Positions 7,097 through 15,929 are shown, counted from the first letter of the stretch. The stretch is 59,443 nucleotides of DNA from Actinomycetota bacterium (GCA_020161315.1 JAIUOH010000020.1:1-59443); one strand, 5' to 3'. Notes: generated by a model from the sequence alone, not told the origin. Numbers and translations: made by a program.

Positions 7097-8122
7097 ATGG
7101 CAGTCGCTGCGAAGAAAATCATCTCCAGGATTTTCACCTGCGTGCTCGTGCTTGCGCTACTCGCCGGCGGTATCGTCGCGTATTTGCATCGGCAGCAGAT
7201 CAACGATCATTTCGCCGCGCAGCGGTTCGAGCCCACGGCTCAGATTGTGACTCTCACGAACGACCTGCGGCTGACAGAAGCTGGGCACAGAATTTTCTGG
7301 GCCTCCGCTCCCACTCTTGACGCGAGCCAGAACTTTAACCAGCAGTGCGCAAAGGTCGAACATTCTGAAGAGGGGCACATTCTCGGCTGCTTTACCGAGA
7401 GTCGTATTCACCTATTTGAGATTACAGACGAGCGACTCAATGGCATTGTTGAGGTCACTGCGGCGCACGAACTGCTCCATGCCACGTTCGCTCGCCTGGG
7501 AGATGGTGAGCGATCCTCGCTCGTTCGAAAACTCAACTCGCTCTATGACGAGCTTGCCGCGAAAGACCCGGAGCTTGAGCGACGAATGTCGGTGTATTCC
7601 GGTCTCTCTCGAACAGCGTTTGCGAACGAGCTGCACTCTGTGCTCGGAACCGAGCAGCGCGAGTTGCCAGAGTGGCTCGAACAGCACTATGCGACCTGGT
7701 TCAAAGATCGCGGGGTGATTCTCGACTACTTCGATAGCTATCACGCCATCTTTAACGAGTTGAAGCAGCGGGCCGCTGAGCTTCAGTCGGAAATGACCGC
7801 ATTGCGCACCGATGTTGAGCAGCGAAGCGTCACGTACGACGCGGCGGTTGAGCAGTTCAACAGCGAGTGGGCGACGTTTGTCGCGCGCAACGAAGCTTTT
7901 GAGTTCTCTGACAATCCGGCAGAGTTTTATCGGCTTCGCGCTGACTTTTACGAGCGGCGTGATGCGCTCGGTGCTGAGATGCGCAGCCTGAACGCTGACA
8001 TTGATCGTTACGAGCAGATGCGCGCCGAGTTGCAGGAGCTTGGCGAGCTTAATCATGAGCTTGAGCAGCAGCTTGATAGTGCGCTCGCACCGCCGGCTCC
8101 TGCGCCGACTGGTGAGGTGTAG
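7097..8122 (+). CDS. Membrane-anchored protein with an HExxH metallopeptidase-like motif
   Basis: A protein of 341 residues. One N-terminal membrane segment (about residues 8-28) is followed by an extracytoplasmic region. EVTAAHELLHATFARL (about 117-131) contains HELLH, the zinc-binding pattern of metallopeptidases, and NELHSVLGTE, about 50 residues later, could supply a third ligand. The C-terminal half is a long Glu/Arg-rich coiled coil (about 220-325) with a short Pro/Ala tail. The family is not recognised, and peptidase activity is inferred only from the motif. The gene stands alone between tRNA genes and is followed by a hairpin. Its codon use is less GC3-biased than that of the two neighbouring mobile blocks. 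Confidence 0.75.
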   Translation: MAVAAKKIISRIFTCVLVLALLAGGIVAYLHRQQINDHFAAQRFEPTAQIVTLTNDLRLTEAGHRIFWASAPTLDASQNFNQQCAKVEHSEEGHILGCFTESRIHLFEITDERLNGIVEVTAAHELLHATFARLGDGERSSLVRKLNSLYDELAAKDPELERRMSVYSGLSRTAFANELHSVLGTEQRELPEWLEQHYATWFKDRGVILDYFDSYHAIFNELKQRAAELQSEMTALRTDVEQRSVTYDAAVEQFNSEWATFVARNEAFEFSDNPAEFYRLRADFYERRDALGAEMRSLNADIDRYEQMRAELQELGELNHELEQQLDSALAPPAPAPTGEV

Positions 8123-8129
8123 CGAGGGA

Positions 8130-8150
8130 TGCGCGGCGTGTCGCCGCGCA
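8130..8150 (+). terminator. Perfect 9-bp GC hairpin after the HExxH gene
   Basis: TGCGCGGCG-TGT-CGCCGCGCA begins 8 bp past the stop codon. It has no T-run, so it is either a weak intrinsic terminator or a transcript-end stabiliser. Confidence 0.6.
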
Positions 8151-8226
8151 CTGTGCCTGCGTGGTCACGCGCCCCTCAGAAATCGTGTAACATCGTTGAG
8201 GTTGGCTTCGCTGCAGCGGGGCAAAC

Positions 8227-8299
8227 GGGCGATTGGCGCAGTTGGTAGCGCGCTTCCTTCACACGGAAGAGGTCATCAGTTCGAGTCTGGTATCGCCCA
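8227..8299 (+). tRNA. tRNA-Val (CAC), target gene of the integrated element
   Basis: Acceptor GGGCGAT/ATCGCCC, D-arm GGCGCAGTTGGTAGCGC, anticodon loop TTCACAC with anticodon CAC, T-stem ATCAG/CTGGT, discriminator A. The 5' half is chromosomal. The 3' half from about 8256 is supplied by the element, and the displaced original 3' half is at 17680-17724. The two versions differ by a compensatory T-stem change (A-T here, G-C at attR), so the tRNA stays functional. Confidence 0.95.
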
Positions 8300-8300
8300 C
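8256..8300. repeat. attL of the tRNA-Val element
   Basis: 45 bp matching 17680-17724 with two mismatches (positions 8278 and 8288). The first 22 bp (8256-8277, anticodon loop to variable region) are identical to the other copy and are the likely crossover core. Confidence 0.9.
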
Positions 8301-8306
8301 AGCGAA

Positions 8307-8338
8307 GAACCCCTGGTCAGGCCAGGGGTTCTTCTTTT
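8307..8338 (+). terminator. Terminator after tRNA-Val(CAC)
   Basis: GAACCCCTGG/CCAGGGGTTC (loop TCAGG) is followed by TTCTTTTTC. It lies inside the element, which therefore supplies both the tRNA 3' half and a new terminator. Confidence 0.9.
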
Positions 8339-8374
8339 TCTGCTTGCAGGAGTGGCGCTGTTGGGTGGCCCAGA

Positions 8375-8395
8375 ATCACCCCAAAATCACCCCGA
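8375..8395. repeat. Inner direct repeat, left copy (candidate integrase arm site)
   Basis: A 21-bp sequence containing ATCACCCC and then AATCACCCC. It is repeated exactly at 17591-17611 in the same orientation. Each copy is about 70-75 bp inside its att core, as expected for arm-type binding sites of a tyrosine integrase. Confidence 0.75.
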
Positions 8396-8430
8396 GGCGC
8401 AGAAGAGGTCGCGCACGCTCGTAGGTGGGG

Positions 8431-9615
8431 CTACCGACTGAGGCCGCGCCCGCGCTCGAGCGTGCTGCTGTGCCCTGAGCCAGCGCCGAAGCTGTCGAGG
8501 TTCGGCAGCTTGCGGGCACGCTTGGCGAGGGTCTCGGAAGCGGACTTGTTGAGCACGTCCAGTGCAGCGCGGTCGGCGAAGTCGCCAAGGTGGTGCAGGT
8601 AGCGTGCAGTGATCTGAATGGAGCCATGCCCGAGCCACGCCTGAACAGTCGTCAAGGGCACGCCCCGAATCAGCCACTCGCACGCTGCGGTGTGGCGGAG
8701 GTCGTGAAGGCTACGCCCGCGCCCCAGGCTCTCCCAACTCGTCGCGCGCACGAACGAGGTGCGGTAGAGCTGTCCACCGCGAGGGCTGGTGAACAGCAGG
8801 TCGGTGGGCTGCTTGCCTGCGGCGGAGCGGCGGATTGTCGGCACGAGGTAGTCGGGAATGGGAACCTTGCGGCTCTTGCCGGACTTCGGCGCTTTGACCG
8901 GCGAACCCTCGGGCTGGTTCCGAATGACATGCAACATCGGCATAGGCGTCTCGGTGAAGCCGCGCACCTGCATCGCTCGCAGCTCGCCCCAGCGCAGGCC
9001 AGTGCGACCAAGAATGAGCACGAGGTCACTGTAGGTCGAGTCGAGTTCCGCGACCTGCCGCACGACCTCCTCGAACTCGGGCGCAGGCAATGGACGCATG
9101 TCCTCACGCGCCCGCCGGTCTTTCGGAGGCGGTGTGGCGATCACAGGGTTGTGCGAGATGTAGCCCTCAGCAACGCACCAGCTGAAGAACGATGAGAGCG
9201 AGGTTCGGTAGCGGGTTACCGTTGTTGCTACGAGGTCGCGTTTCAGCAGATCGTCCTGCCACTTCTGAATCGCACTGGGGGTCACTTTGACGGCGTGCAG
9301 CTTGCGAAACCAAGTAGGCAGCACCGGCTCGCGTTTGCTGGTGCTCGCGCGCTGCCCCTCAGTAGGAAGCAGGTAGCGATCGGTGTCTAGCGTCGTCTGG
9401 CTGACGCGCCCCTCGCGCTGTTCGAGCCATTGTCCGAGCAGCGTTTCGATCGAGACTTTGCCAGTGCTCGGGTTGTAGCCGTGCTCGTCAAGCGTTGTCC
9501 GTTGGCGTCGCTCCCACTCGACCGCGCTTCGTTTTGTGTCGAAGCGTCGAGTGCTCACGACCTTGCCCGCGATCTTGAGTCGCCCCTCCCACTTGTCACC
9601 GCGACGCACTGGCAT
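8431..9615 (-). CDS. int: Tyrosine recombinase (integrase) of the element
   Basis: A 394-residue site-specific recombinase. The N-terminal part is an Arm/SAM-like DNA-binding region (SIETLLGQWLEQ...). The catalytic domain carries GRTGLRWGEL (Arg about 208), a Lys-rich beta-hairpin (about 245-250), HDLRHTA (His304, Arg307), WLGHGS (His330) and nucleophile Tyr339 in ARYLHHL. All expected catalytic residues are present. The ATG at 9615 is preferred because AGAGGAG lies just upstream; the longer frame from 9666 runs into the excisionase gene. It overlaps the xis end by 20 bp, so the two are coupled. It should act on the 3' half of tRNA-Val(CAC). Confidence 0.95.
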   Translation of the reverse strand: MPVRRGDKWEGRLKIAGKVVSTRRFDTKRSAVEWERRQRTTLDEHGYNPSTGKVSIETLLGQWLEQREGRVSQTTLDTDRYLLPTEGQRASTSKREPVLPTWFRKLHAVKVTPSAIQKWQDDLLKRDLVATTVTRYRTSLSSFFSWCVAEGYISHNPVIATPPPKDRRAREDMRPLPAPEFEEVVRQVAELDSTYSDLVLILGRTGLRWGELRAMQVRGFTETPMPMLHVIRNQPEGSPVKAPKSGKSRKVPIPDYLVPTIRRSAAGKQPTDLLFTSPRGGQLYRTSFVRATSWESLGRGRSLHDLRHTAACEWLIRGVPLTTVQAWLGHGSIQITARYLHHLGDFADRAALDVLNKSASETLAKRARKLPNLDSFGAGSGHSSTLERGRGLSR

Positions 9616-9847
9616 GAGCTGCTCCTCTTCGCGGTGGACGATGCTGTGCGGTGGTTTTCGCGGCAAGCCATGCTTCTATGTCGTTCACGCGGTAACGCGG
9701 CACGCCCTCAGCGAGCCAGTAGACGGCTGGCCCCTCCCCGGACTGCCGCCAACGAACGAGCGTGGACTTGGATACCGACAGCCATGCGGCCACTTGATCG
9801 GTGCGCAGCAGACGATCGCCCGGAGGGGTTCCGATCAAGTCAGTCAT
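9596..9847 (-). CDS. xis: Excisionase-like HTH protein
   Basis: An 83-residue protein with a winged-helix core: LLRTDQVAAWLSVSKSTLVRWRQSGEGP...VPRYRVNDIEAWLA, the AlpA/excisionase HTH_17 pattern. It lies directly upstream of, and overlaps, the integrase gene, as in many actinobacterial tRNA-targeting elements. There it directs excision and may repress its own promoter. The palindrome at 9871-9900 upstream is a possible target. The C-terminal basic tail (HRPPRRGAAHASASR) overlaps the int start and may be unstructured. Confidence 0.85.
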   Translation of the reverse strand: MTDLIGTPPGDRLLRTDQVAAWLSVSKSTLVRWRQSGEGPAVYWLAEGVPRYRVNDIEAWLAAKTTAQHRPPRRGAAHASASR

Positions 9848-9870
9848 AGCGTTACCTCAAGTGTTGGCAG

Positions 9871-9900
9871 TTACGCCACTCTATCGCACACCTGGCGTAA
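9871..9900. promoter_or_regulatory. Inverted repeat in the xis / 9946-gene divergent region
   Basis: TTACGCCA (9871-9878) and TGGCGTAA (9893-9900) form an 8-bp perfect inverted repeat, 14 bp apart, between divergent genes. This is a good candidate operator for the excisionase or for the HTH protein encoded at 9946. Confidence 0.6.
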
Positions 9901-9945
9901 TGGCTAGTGCGTGAGATTGTTCTCAGCGTCCAGTAAGGTGGAACC

Positions 9946-10641
9946 ATGAGTCAAGACGTGGAGGATGTGCCGCTGCTGGTTCCCGAAGACCTGCCAGCCG
10001 GCTGGGTGATGCCCGACCCTCCCGTGATCGCATCCTCTGCCGAGTCGGTCGCCATTGATGCCGCACTCAAGTACGACAAGCTGATCTACCCCACGCCAGG
10101 GCCGGACGGAGAACTGAGCGGCTACAACGATGGCCGCGATGGGCGCTGGTTCCTCATCGAGCACGTCCAGTCCTACACCCGTGTGCTACTGCGGTTGCAA
10201 CGCCAGTACCTCATGCACCAAGAGCCGATGGGTGAGGTGCGGATCACCGGAATCATCTACCTGCCCGAGCAGGCCGGTGACCCGGTGGCAAGCCCCATGC
10301 TCCGAAACCTCCCCACGTCAAGGATTGAGGCGGCGATCAACCGCCGCCAGTTCACCGTCACCGGAGCCACCCGCTTCGAGGGCGGCACACTCACCATGCC
10401 CTCGGGCCGCACCCTCCAGTTCAGTGAAGTTTTGAAGCCGTTGGGGAACCCGAAGCGCACCCCCGACTTCTACGAAGTCGTCGCCCTCCAACACACCCGC
10501 CTCGTGGACGACGGCGAACCCAACCCCACCGCGCGCATGGCCGAAATCAGCCGGGTGCCGCTCTCGACCGCTCAGGGATGGGTCGCCCGCGCCCGCCGCA
10601 AAGGACTCCTCCCACCCGGACGCCGAGGACGCGCCGGATAG
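9946..10641 (+). CDS. Uncharacterised element protein with a C-terminal HTH-like segment
   Basis: A 231-residue protein. The N-terminal half has acidic and Pro-rich parts with no recognised fold. The last 40 residues (RMAEISRVPLSTAQGWVARARRKGLLPPGRRGRAG) look like a helix-turn-helix with the sTvxxWvxxAR(r)xGlL pattern found in many actinobacterial mobile-element proteins of unknown function. It has an AAGGTGG ribosome site 4 nt before ATG 9946. Divergent transcription from xis-int across a palindrome suggests it regulates the element. Confidence 0.7.
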   Translation: MSQDVEDVPLLVPEDLPAGWVMPDPPVIASSAESVAIDAALKYDKLIYPTPGPDGELSGYNDGRDGRWFLIEHVQSYTRVLLRLQRQYLMHQEPMGEVRITGIIYLPEQAGDPVASPMLRNLPTSRIEAAINRRQFTVTGATRFEGGTLTMPSGRTLQFSEVLKPLGNPKRTPDFYEVVALQHTRLVDDGEPNPTARMAEISRVPLSTAQGWVARARRKGLLPPGRRGRAG

Positions 10642-10659
10642 CCGGACGAGGCGCAGGGC

Positions 10660-11142
10660 ATGACTGATGTTCCCTTGAGGGGCGCAACGGCGGCAGACCG
10701 TGGGCTGCTCGCGCGGGCGACGCTCGACAACCTGAACTGGAACGGCCCACGCTTCACCATGAGCGAGGTCGAAGACACCCCGCAGTTTCGCCACTACTAC
10801 GACGGCTGGCCGACCGGCGGAGACTTCGGCCTTGTCGCAGAGGACGCCGCAGGGGTAGCGGTCGCGGCGGTCTGGCTCCACTACTTCACCGCAGACGACC
10901 CCGGCTACGGGTTCGTCGCGGAGACCACCCCGGAACTGAGCATCTGGGTCGATGCCGAGCATCGAGGCCAAGGCATCGGTGGACTGCTCCTGCGCGATGT
11001 GATCGAGGTGGCCCGATCCCGTGGCGTCACCGCTATCAGCATCTCGATCGAGGACGGCAACCCCGCCGCGAGGCTATACGCCCGGCACGGCTTCCGGCCC
11101 GCCCCGCACGGCGCACCGGGCTGCCTACTCATGGAACCCTGA
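10660..11142 (+). CDS. GNAT family N-acetyltransferase
   Basis: A 160-residue protein. The acetyl-CoA site is ELSIWVDAEHRGQGIGGLLLRDVIEVARSRG (V/I..EHRGQGIG, about residues 87-112), and NPAARLYARHGFRPAP is the usual GNAT C-terminal motif. The acceptor is unknown; an amine, a peptide terminus or an antibiotic is possible. It starts 19 bp after the preceding gene and probably shares its transcript. It is cargo rather than a transfer gene. Confidence 0.85.
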   Translation: MTDVPLRGATAADRGLLARATLDNLNWNGPRFTMSEVEDTPQFRHYYDGWPTGGDFGLVAEDAAGVAVAAVWLHYFTADDPGYGFVAETTPELSIWVDAEHRGQGIGGLLLRDVIEVARSRGVTAISISIEDGNPAARLYARHGFRPAPHGAPGCLLMEP

Positions 11143-11166
11143 CGCAAGCCTTCCGCCGCCTCGCGG

Positions 11167-11574
11167 TCAGTCAATGACGGCGGCAACCGCTTCGATCTCG
11201 ACCAACTGGTCGTCGTAGCCGAGCACGGTCACGCCCATCAATGTGCTCGGCACGTCGTGCTCCCCGAAGGCGTCGCGCACGACCTCCCACGCCGTGACAA
11301 GATCGCTCTGCGACGAGGATGCCACCAGTACCCGCGTGCTGATGACATCTTGGATCGTCGCACCGGAAGCAGTGAGCGCGCGCTTCATCGTCTCGATACA
11401 CGCGGCAGCTTGACCCGCGTAGTCACCGACAGCGACGGTGGCACCGCGTTCGTCCAACGGGCATGATCCGGCGAGGAAGATCAGTCGAGAGTCTTTCGGC
11501 GCTGTCGCCGCATACGCGTACTCGGCAACGTCTGAGAGGTCGGCGGCGCGGATCAACTGGACAGAACTCGGCAT
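11167..11574 (-). CDS. RidA family enamine/imine deaminase
   Basis: A 135-residue RidA/YjgF/UK114-type protein. The family fold is indicated by LIFLAGSCPLDERG, AACIETMKRALTASGATIQDVISTRVLVAS, with the substrate-carboxylate-binding Arg in STRV, and LVEIEAVAAV near the C-terminus with the conserved Glu. RidA proteins hydrolyse reactive 2-aminoacrylate and related imines made by PLP enzymes. It converges on the GNAT gene, with 24 bp between the stops. Its role on a mobile element is unclear, possibly metabolic stress relief. Confidence 0.85.
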   Translation of the reverse strand: MPSSVQLIRAADLSDVAEYAYAATAPKDSRLIFLAGSCPLDERGATVAVGDYAGQAAACIETMKRALTASGATIQDVISTRVLVASSSQSDLVTAWEVVRDAFGEHDVPSTLMGVTVLGYDDQLVEIEAVAAVID

Positions 11575-11816
11575 GCCTCCATTCTCTCAGGACGTCCGAC
11601 GCCGTCGCATCTGCGCCAACCGACCCCGCACCGCCGCCCCTCCGCCGCACACATCACCGCGTACGCCCAGCACACGACGCCGCTGCACCCCTCCCGCCAA
11701 CAGCCTGCCTATCTCCCGGCACCACCGGACTTCTCGCCTCTTTCTCAGCGAATGAACGTAATCTAAGTGCCGTAGTTGCTGATACACTAGATTATCAGTG
11801 AGGCAGACGCAGGGCG
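11575..11816. other. Leader of the relaxase gene with a short palindrome
   Basis: No gene is seen. CTGATA-N8-TATCAG (11779-11798) is an inverted repeat in an A/T-rich patch about 20 bp before the relaxase start, a possible operator. The element's oriT should lie near here; no convincing nic motif is recognised. Confidence 0.4.
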
Positions 11817-14800
11817 GTGGTCGAGATGCAGGGCGGCGTACTCCCGTTCCGGGGTACCGGGGCTGATGCGCTGCGCTATGTCGAGGCCGACCGTTCCCGC
11901 GCTGACGACTACTACCTCGGCAATGAGGCGACCGTCGCGCAGTTCGCCCAGCTCGACGGCACTGGCGAGGTGACCGTCGAGCTGGGTCTTGAACCGGCGG
12001 CGTATGCAGGGTGGGTGGACTGGACGCATCCGTTGACCGGGGAGCAGATGGGCAAGCCCCGGCGTGCGGGGTCGGATCGGCAGGCCTCGCCCCGATTCAT
12101 GGAAATGGTCATCAACACCCCCAAATCGTTGTCGATCGCCGCCGCCCTGCACCCCGAGGTGTCGGCGGCGTTGGACGCGGCCCAGCAGGACGCCCTCTCG
12201 GAGATTCGGCGCTGGCTCGCCCTCCACTCGGTGACTCGCGTTGGGTCGTTGGGGGCGCAGGAGGTCGTGCCCGTCGAGCAGATGCACGTCGTCGGGATCA
12301 CGCACCGCACCAGTCGGGCGGGTGATCCGCACCGGCATATTCATATGCAGATCGGGATGAGGGTGTGGGCGGCGGGCAAGTGGCGGGGGTTGAATGGTGC
12401 GGCGTTGTTCCGGCAGCAGGACGCGATCCGCGCCCTCGGTACTGCCGTGATCGCCGCCAGCCCGCAGCTCACCGACGTGCTCGACCGTCACGGCCTCACT
12501 CTCAACCCGGCAACCGGCGAAGTCACCGAGTTGCAGCCATTCAACACGGTGATGTCGAAGCGGGGTGTGCAGGTGCGCCGCAACCTCGACCGCCTCGAAG
12601 CCGAATGGCACGAGGCGCACCCCGGCGAGAGCATCGGCCCGGTCGTCGCCTCGCGCCTCAGGGCCGAGGCGTGGGCGTATCAGCGGCCCGCGAAGAAGCC
12701 CGCCACGCTCGCCGATGAGGCCGCATGGGTGACCGAGCTACGCGAGGCCGGATACGACCCCACCACCTTGCAACGCCCTGCGCCGCGCGCGTCAGTGTCG
12801 CTCGATGATCTGAGTGTGCAGGAGGTTGCGTCGCGCACGCTGGATCGGTGCGCCGCCGCCGCGTCCGCGTGGACGGCGCACACCGTGACCGAGCACGCGA
12901 CCCGGATCATGACCGAGTACGGCGTGCGCGCGACGCCTGCGGAGATACGCGACTTCATCACTGTCGTGTCGCGGCTGGCGTTGGAGGACTGCTTCACGAT
13001 CCTCCCACCCGACACGCCCCGACCGGAGTATGTGGCGCATTGGACGAGCGTGCGCGTCATGCAGGCCGAAACCGAACTCCGCGACCTCATCACCGCACAA
13101 GTGCCCGACGATGAGCCGCCGCTGCCGGACATGCAACAACTGGCGCAGGTCGCCGACCTCGACGCAGGCCAGACGGAGGCCGCCGCTGCCCTCGCCTCCA
13201 CCGACCCGCTCGTGATCGTTGAGGGTGCAGCAGGGAGCGGGAAGACAACGATGCTGGTGGCGGCTATCGAGGTCGCCGCGCAGCAGGGCAGGTTGTCGCG
13301 GGTGGTGACGCCGACGAAGAAGGCCGCTGATGTTGCGCAACACGAACTCGGCACCCCCACCGCATCCGTCGCAGCCCTCGTGCACGCGCACGGCTGGCGC
13401 TGGAACCGCGACGGCGTATGGACGCGCCTCACGCCCGGCGACACCGACCCCGAAACCGGGCGCACCTACACCGGAGTGCCGAAAGCCTCGCGGCTCGCAT
13501 CCGGTGAGCGGGTGATGGTGGACGAGGCCGGGATGCTCGACCAAGACACCGCAATCGCACTATTCACCGTCGCCGCCGAAGCGGGCGCAACGCTCGCGCT
13601 CGTCGGCGACCGGGCGCAACTCCCCGCAGTCGGCAGAGGCGGCGTGCTCGACATGGCCGCAGCCATTCGGGGTCGCACCATCGACATGTCCGAGGTGCAT
13701 CGCTTCACCGATCCCGCCTATGCGGAACTCTCGGTGCGGTTGCGCGACCGGGATGATCCGGGTGTGATCTTTGACCAGCTCGGATCGCTCGGCTTGATCC
13801 ACCTGCACACTGATGCGGAGAGTCTGCGCGAGCACATCGCCCAGCAGCGCGGCGATGGGGAGGCGGTCACGGTCGCCACCAACGACGAAGCCGCACGCCT
13901 GAACGAGCGCATCCGCGACCACCGCACCCACACCGGAGCCGTAGACGACGAGGCGACCGCGACGGGCAGCGACGGCCTTCCCATCGGTCGGGGCGACCTG
14001 ATCCAGACCCGGAAGAACGACACCACCCTTGGGGTGGCAAACCGGCAACTGTGGGTCGTGCAACACGTCGAGAGTGACGGCACCGTGTGGGCGGTCGAGG
14101 CAGGCAACAAGAGGAAGCGCGAGCACACCGTGCAACTGCCCGCGGCCTACGTCACCGAGCACACCCACCTCGCCTACGCCTCGACCGCCTACGGCGTGCA
14201 GGGCGTCACCGCGCCGGGATCGCACACGATTCTCTCCGACGCGATGAGTGGAGCCGCCGTGTACGTCGGAATGACCCGAGGCAAGCAAGAGAACCAGTTG
14301 CACATCATCGCCGAGAACACCGCCGACGCCCGAGCACAGCTCATCGACGCCGTAGAACGCGACCGGGCCGACCGAGGACTCACCCACGCCACACAGCAAG
14401 CAGCAGAGGCCGTGCGCGGGCTGGTCGACGACGGCCCCGTCAAGCGCGTTAACACTGAAATAGCCACCCTCACGGCGCAGGCCGAGCGAGCCGAGCACCG
14501 AGCGGCACAGTGGCGGCAGGCAGCCGACGCACTCACTGAACTGCACGCGCAGCAGCGTCACGAACGCGACAATGCACGCCAGGCCAGCGATGCCGCGACC
14601 CGGCAGCTTGAGCGGGTGCGCGGCGAGGTCGCCGCGCCGCTCACTGAGCAGGCATCGGCGGCGTTGACCGAGTGGCAGGCTGCCGACACCAAGCGGCAGA
14701 GTGCCCGCGACCGCCTGCGCGCGGTCGGCAGGTTCGGCAAGCGCCGCGCCACCAGAGAACACCACACCGCCCAGACCCTCACCCGTGACGCCGAGCAGCG

Positions 14801-15287
14801 ACTGACGAACGCTTGGGGCGAGCCGCCCCGCTGGAACGAGAACAGCGCCGCCTGGATCGAGCGCGCCACCAGGCCACGCATCGACGCCGACCCGCGCGTG
14901 ACCGAGGCCGCCGCACAGCAGGAGGCCGCAGCGACAGCGGTGCGCAAGACGCTTGAACCCGACGAGCTGCCGCGCCTGCGCGTCTACGCTCGCATCTTCG
15001 GCGCGGACACGGTGGTGAAGAACCGGGCGGCCTACCTTGACGCCCGACCACGCGCGAACGCCGAGAACCAGACCCGCACCGCGCGACACGCCCGCGCCGA
15101 AGTCGCGGTGCTACACGCGCTCACTCCCGCCGAGGCGGTCGAGCGGATCGAGCAGACCCGCGCCGCCGAGCAAGCCGCGCGCGAGGCCGCTGAACGTGCT
15201 CTTGCTGAGCGTCGTCGCCAACTCCACCACGAGCCGCACACACGCGACAGCACCCCGCACCATGACGGCCCGTCCCTGGGCTGGTGA
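11817..15287 (+). CDS. traA: MobF conjugative relaxase-helicase (TrwC/TraA type)
   Basis: A 1156-residue protein. The N-terminal TrwC relaxase domain has a DDYYLG segment (Tyr32/33, candidate nicking tyrosines), SPRFMEMVINTPKSLSIAAAL and GDPHRHIHMQI with the three metal-binding His (172, 174, 176). A RecD-like helicase follows, with Walker A EGAAGSGKTT (about 470-478) and Walker B VMVDEAG (about 566-572). The C-terminal 270 residues are charged coiled coil. It would nick oriT, stay covalently bound to the strand and drive unwinding. GTG at 11817 is given; ATG at 11826 is equally possible. No secretion genes accompany it, so the element is mobilizable rather than self-transmissible. Confidence 0.92.
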   Translation: MVEMQGGVLPFRGTGADALRYVEADRSRADDYYLGNEATVAQFAQLDGTGEVTVELGLEPAAYAGWVDWTHPLTGEQMGKPRRAGSDRQASPRFMEMVINTPKSLSIAAALHPEVSAALDAAQQDALSEIRRWLALHSVTRVGSLGAQEVVPVEQMHVVGITHRTSRAGDPHRHIHMQIGMRVWAAGKWRGLNGAALFRQQDAIRALGTAVIAASPQLTDVLDRHGLTLNPATGEVTELQPFNTVMSKRGVQVRRNLDRLEAEWHEAHPGESIGPVVASRLRAEAWAYQRPAKKPATLADEAAWVTELREAGYDPTTLQRPAPRASVSLDDLSVQEVASRTLDRCAAAASAWTAHTVTEHATRIMTEYGVRATPAEIRDFITVVSRLALEDCFTILPPDTPRPEYVAHWTSVRVMQAETELRDLITAQVPDDEPPLPDMQQLAQVADLDAGQTEAAAALASTDPLVIVEGAAGSGKTTMLVAAIEVAAQQGRLSRVVTPTKKAADVAQHELGTPTASVAALVHAHGWRWNRDGVWTRLTPGDTDPETGRTYTGVPKASRLASGERVMVDEAGMLDQDTAIALFTVAAEAGATLALVGDRAQLPAVGRGGVLDMAAAIRGRTIDMSEVHRFTDPAYAELSVRLRDRDDPGVIFDQLGSLGLIHLHTDAESLREHIAQQRGDGEAVTVATNDEAARLNERIRDHRTHTGAVDDEATATGSDGLPIGRGDLIQTRKNDTTLGVANRQLWVVQHVESDGTVWAVEAGNKRKREHTVQLPAAYVTEHTHLAYASTAYGVQGVTAPGSHTILSDAMSGAAVYVGMTRGKQENQLHIIAENTADARAQLIDAVERDRADRGLTHATQQAAEAVRGLVDDGPVKRVNTEIATLTAQAERAEHRAAQWRQAADALTELHAQQRHERDNARQASDAATRQLERVRGEVAAPLTEQASAALTEWQAADTKRQSARDRLRAVGRFGKRRATREHHTAQTLTRDAEQRLTNAWGEPPRWNENSAAWIERATRPRIDADPRVTEAAAQQEAAATAVRKTLEPDELPRLRVYARIFGADTVVKNRAAYLDARPRANAENQTRTARHARAEVAVLHALTPAEAVERIEQTRAAEQAAREAAERALAERRRQLHHEPHTRDSTPHHDGPSLGW

Positions 15288-15349
15288 CCACGCCAAAACC
15301 AAGTAGTCGGCCCAGTCGCCGGTGGCACGGCAGTGCAACCACTGGGGAA

Positions 15350-15871
15350 CTATCCAGCCTTTGGGGGAAGGCGAACCTCAAGCGCTTCGATGGCGGCGCG
15401 CGCTTCCTGCGCGTCGATGCCCTCAGCGATGGCTGCCAGGGCAGCCCGCCAGGCGGCGGCGAGCACTCGCCCAAGCACAGGAGAATATGTGGCCGAGCTG
15501 AGCACGTCAGCGAGGCGATCGCCGTCCGCTCCGGCCGGAGGTGCTCCCAGGATGCGTAGGAACCGCTCGCTGACTGCGAAGTCGAACCCGACCAGGAGAG
15601 CCGCCCGCACGGCGGTCGCGTGATCCGCCCCGCTGGCAGCGACCGCGCCTTCCATTCGATCCAGCAAGCGGCGCTCTACATCGGCTCGGACGAACTCGTA
15701 CAGCCCAAGCTTGCTGCCGAAGTGGTGATAGAGCGCACCAGTAGTCACTTCGGCCGCTGCCGACAGTTCGCCGACGGTGACCTCGTCAAAGGCGCGTGCT
15801 CCGAAGGCAGTCACCGCCGCGAGGACTAGTCGACCCTTCGGGGACGACGACACCGGAATCCACTCGCGCAT
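15350..15871 (-). CDS. TetR family transcriptional regulator
   Basis: A 173-residue protein. The N-terminal HTH runs RLVLAAVTAFGARAFDEVTVGELSAAAEVTTGALYHHFGSKLGLYEFV (about residues 13-57), a canonical TetR_N domain. The Ala-rich C-terminal ligand domain is short. It is transcribed away from the VOC gene, with a palindrome between them, so it most likely represses that gene and itself. The effector is unknown. Confidence 0.9.
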   Translation of the reverse strand: MREWIPVSSSPKGRLVLAAVTAFGARAFDEVTVGELSAAAEVTTGALYHHFGSKLGLYEFVRADVERRLLDRMEGAVAASGADHATAVRAALLVGFDFAVSERFLRILGAPPAGADGDRLADVLSSATYSPVLGRVLAAAWRAALAAIAEGIDAQEARAAIEALEVRLPPKAG

Positions 15872-15876
15872 GAAAC

Positions 15877-15891
15877 CATAATACTGTTATG
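15877..15891. promoter_or_regulatory. Candidate TetR operator
   Basis: CATAA-TACTG-TTATG is an inverted repeat within 6 bp of the TetR start codon and 39 bp before the VOC gene, in an A/T-rich divergent promoter region. Confidence 0.65.
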
Positions 15892-15929
15892 CTCAGAAAG
15901 AATCACGTTACGACACCGAAAGGCCAGCC

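Noticed and set aside
13560-15089. Long minus-strand frame of 509 codons inside traA
   Set aside because: Antisense shadow of a verified relaxase-helicase gene with no motifs or ribosome site.
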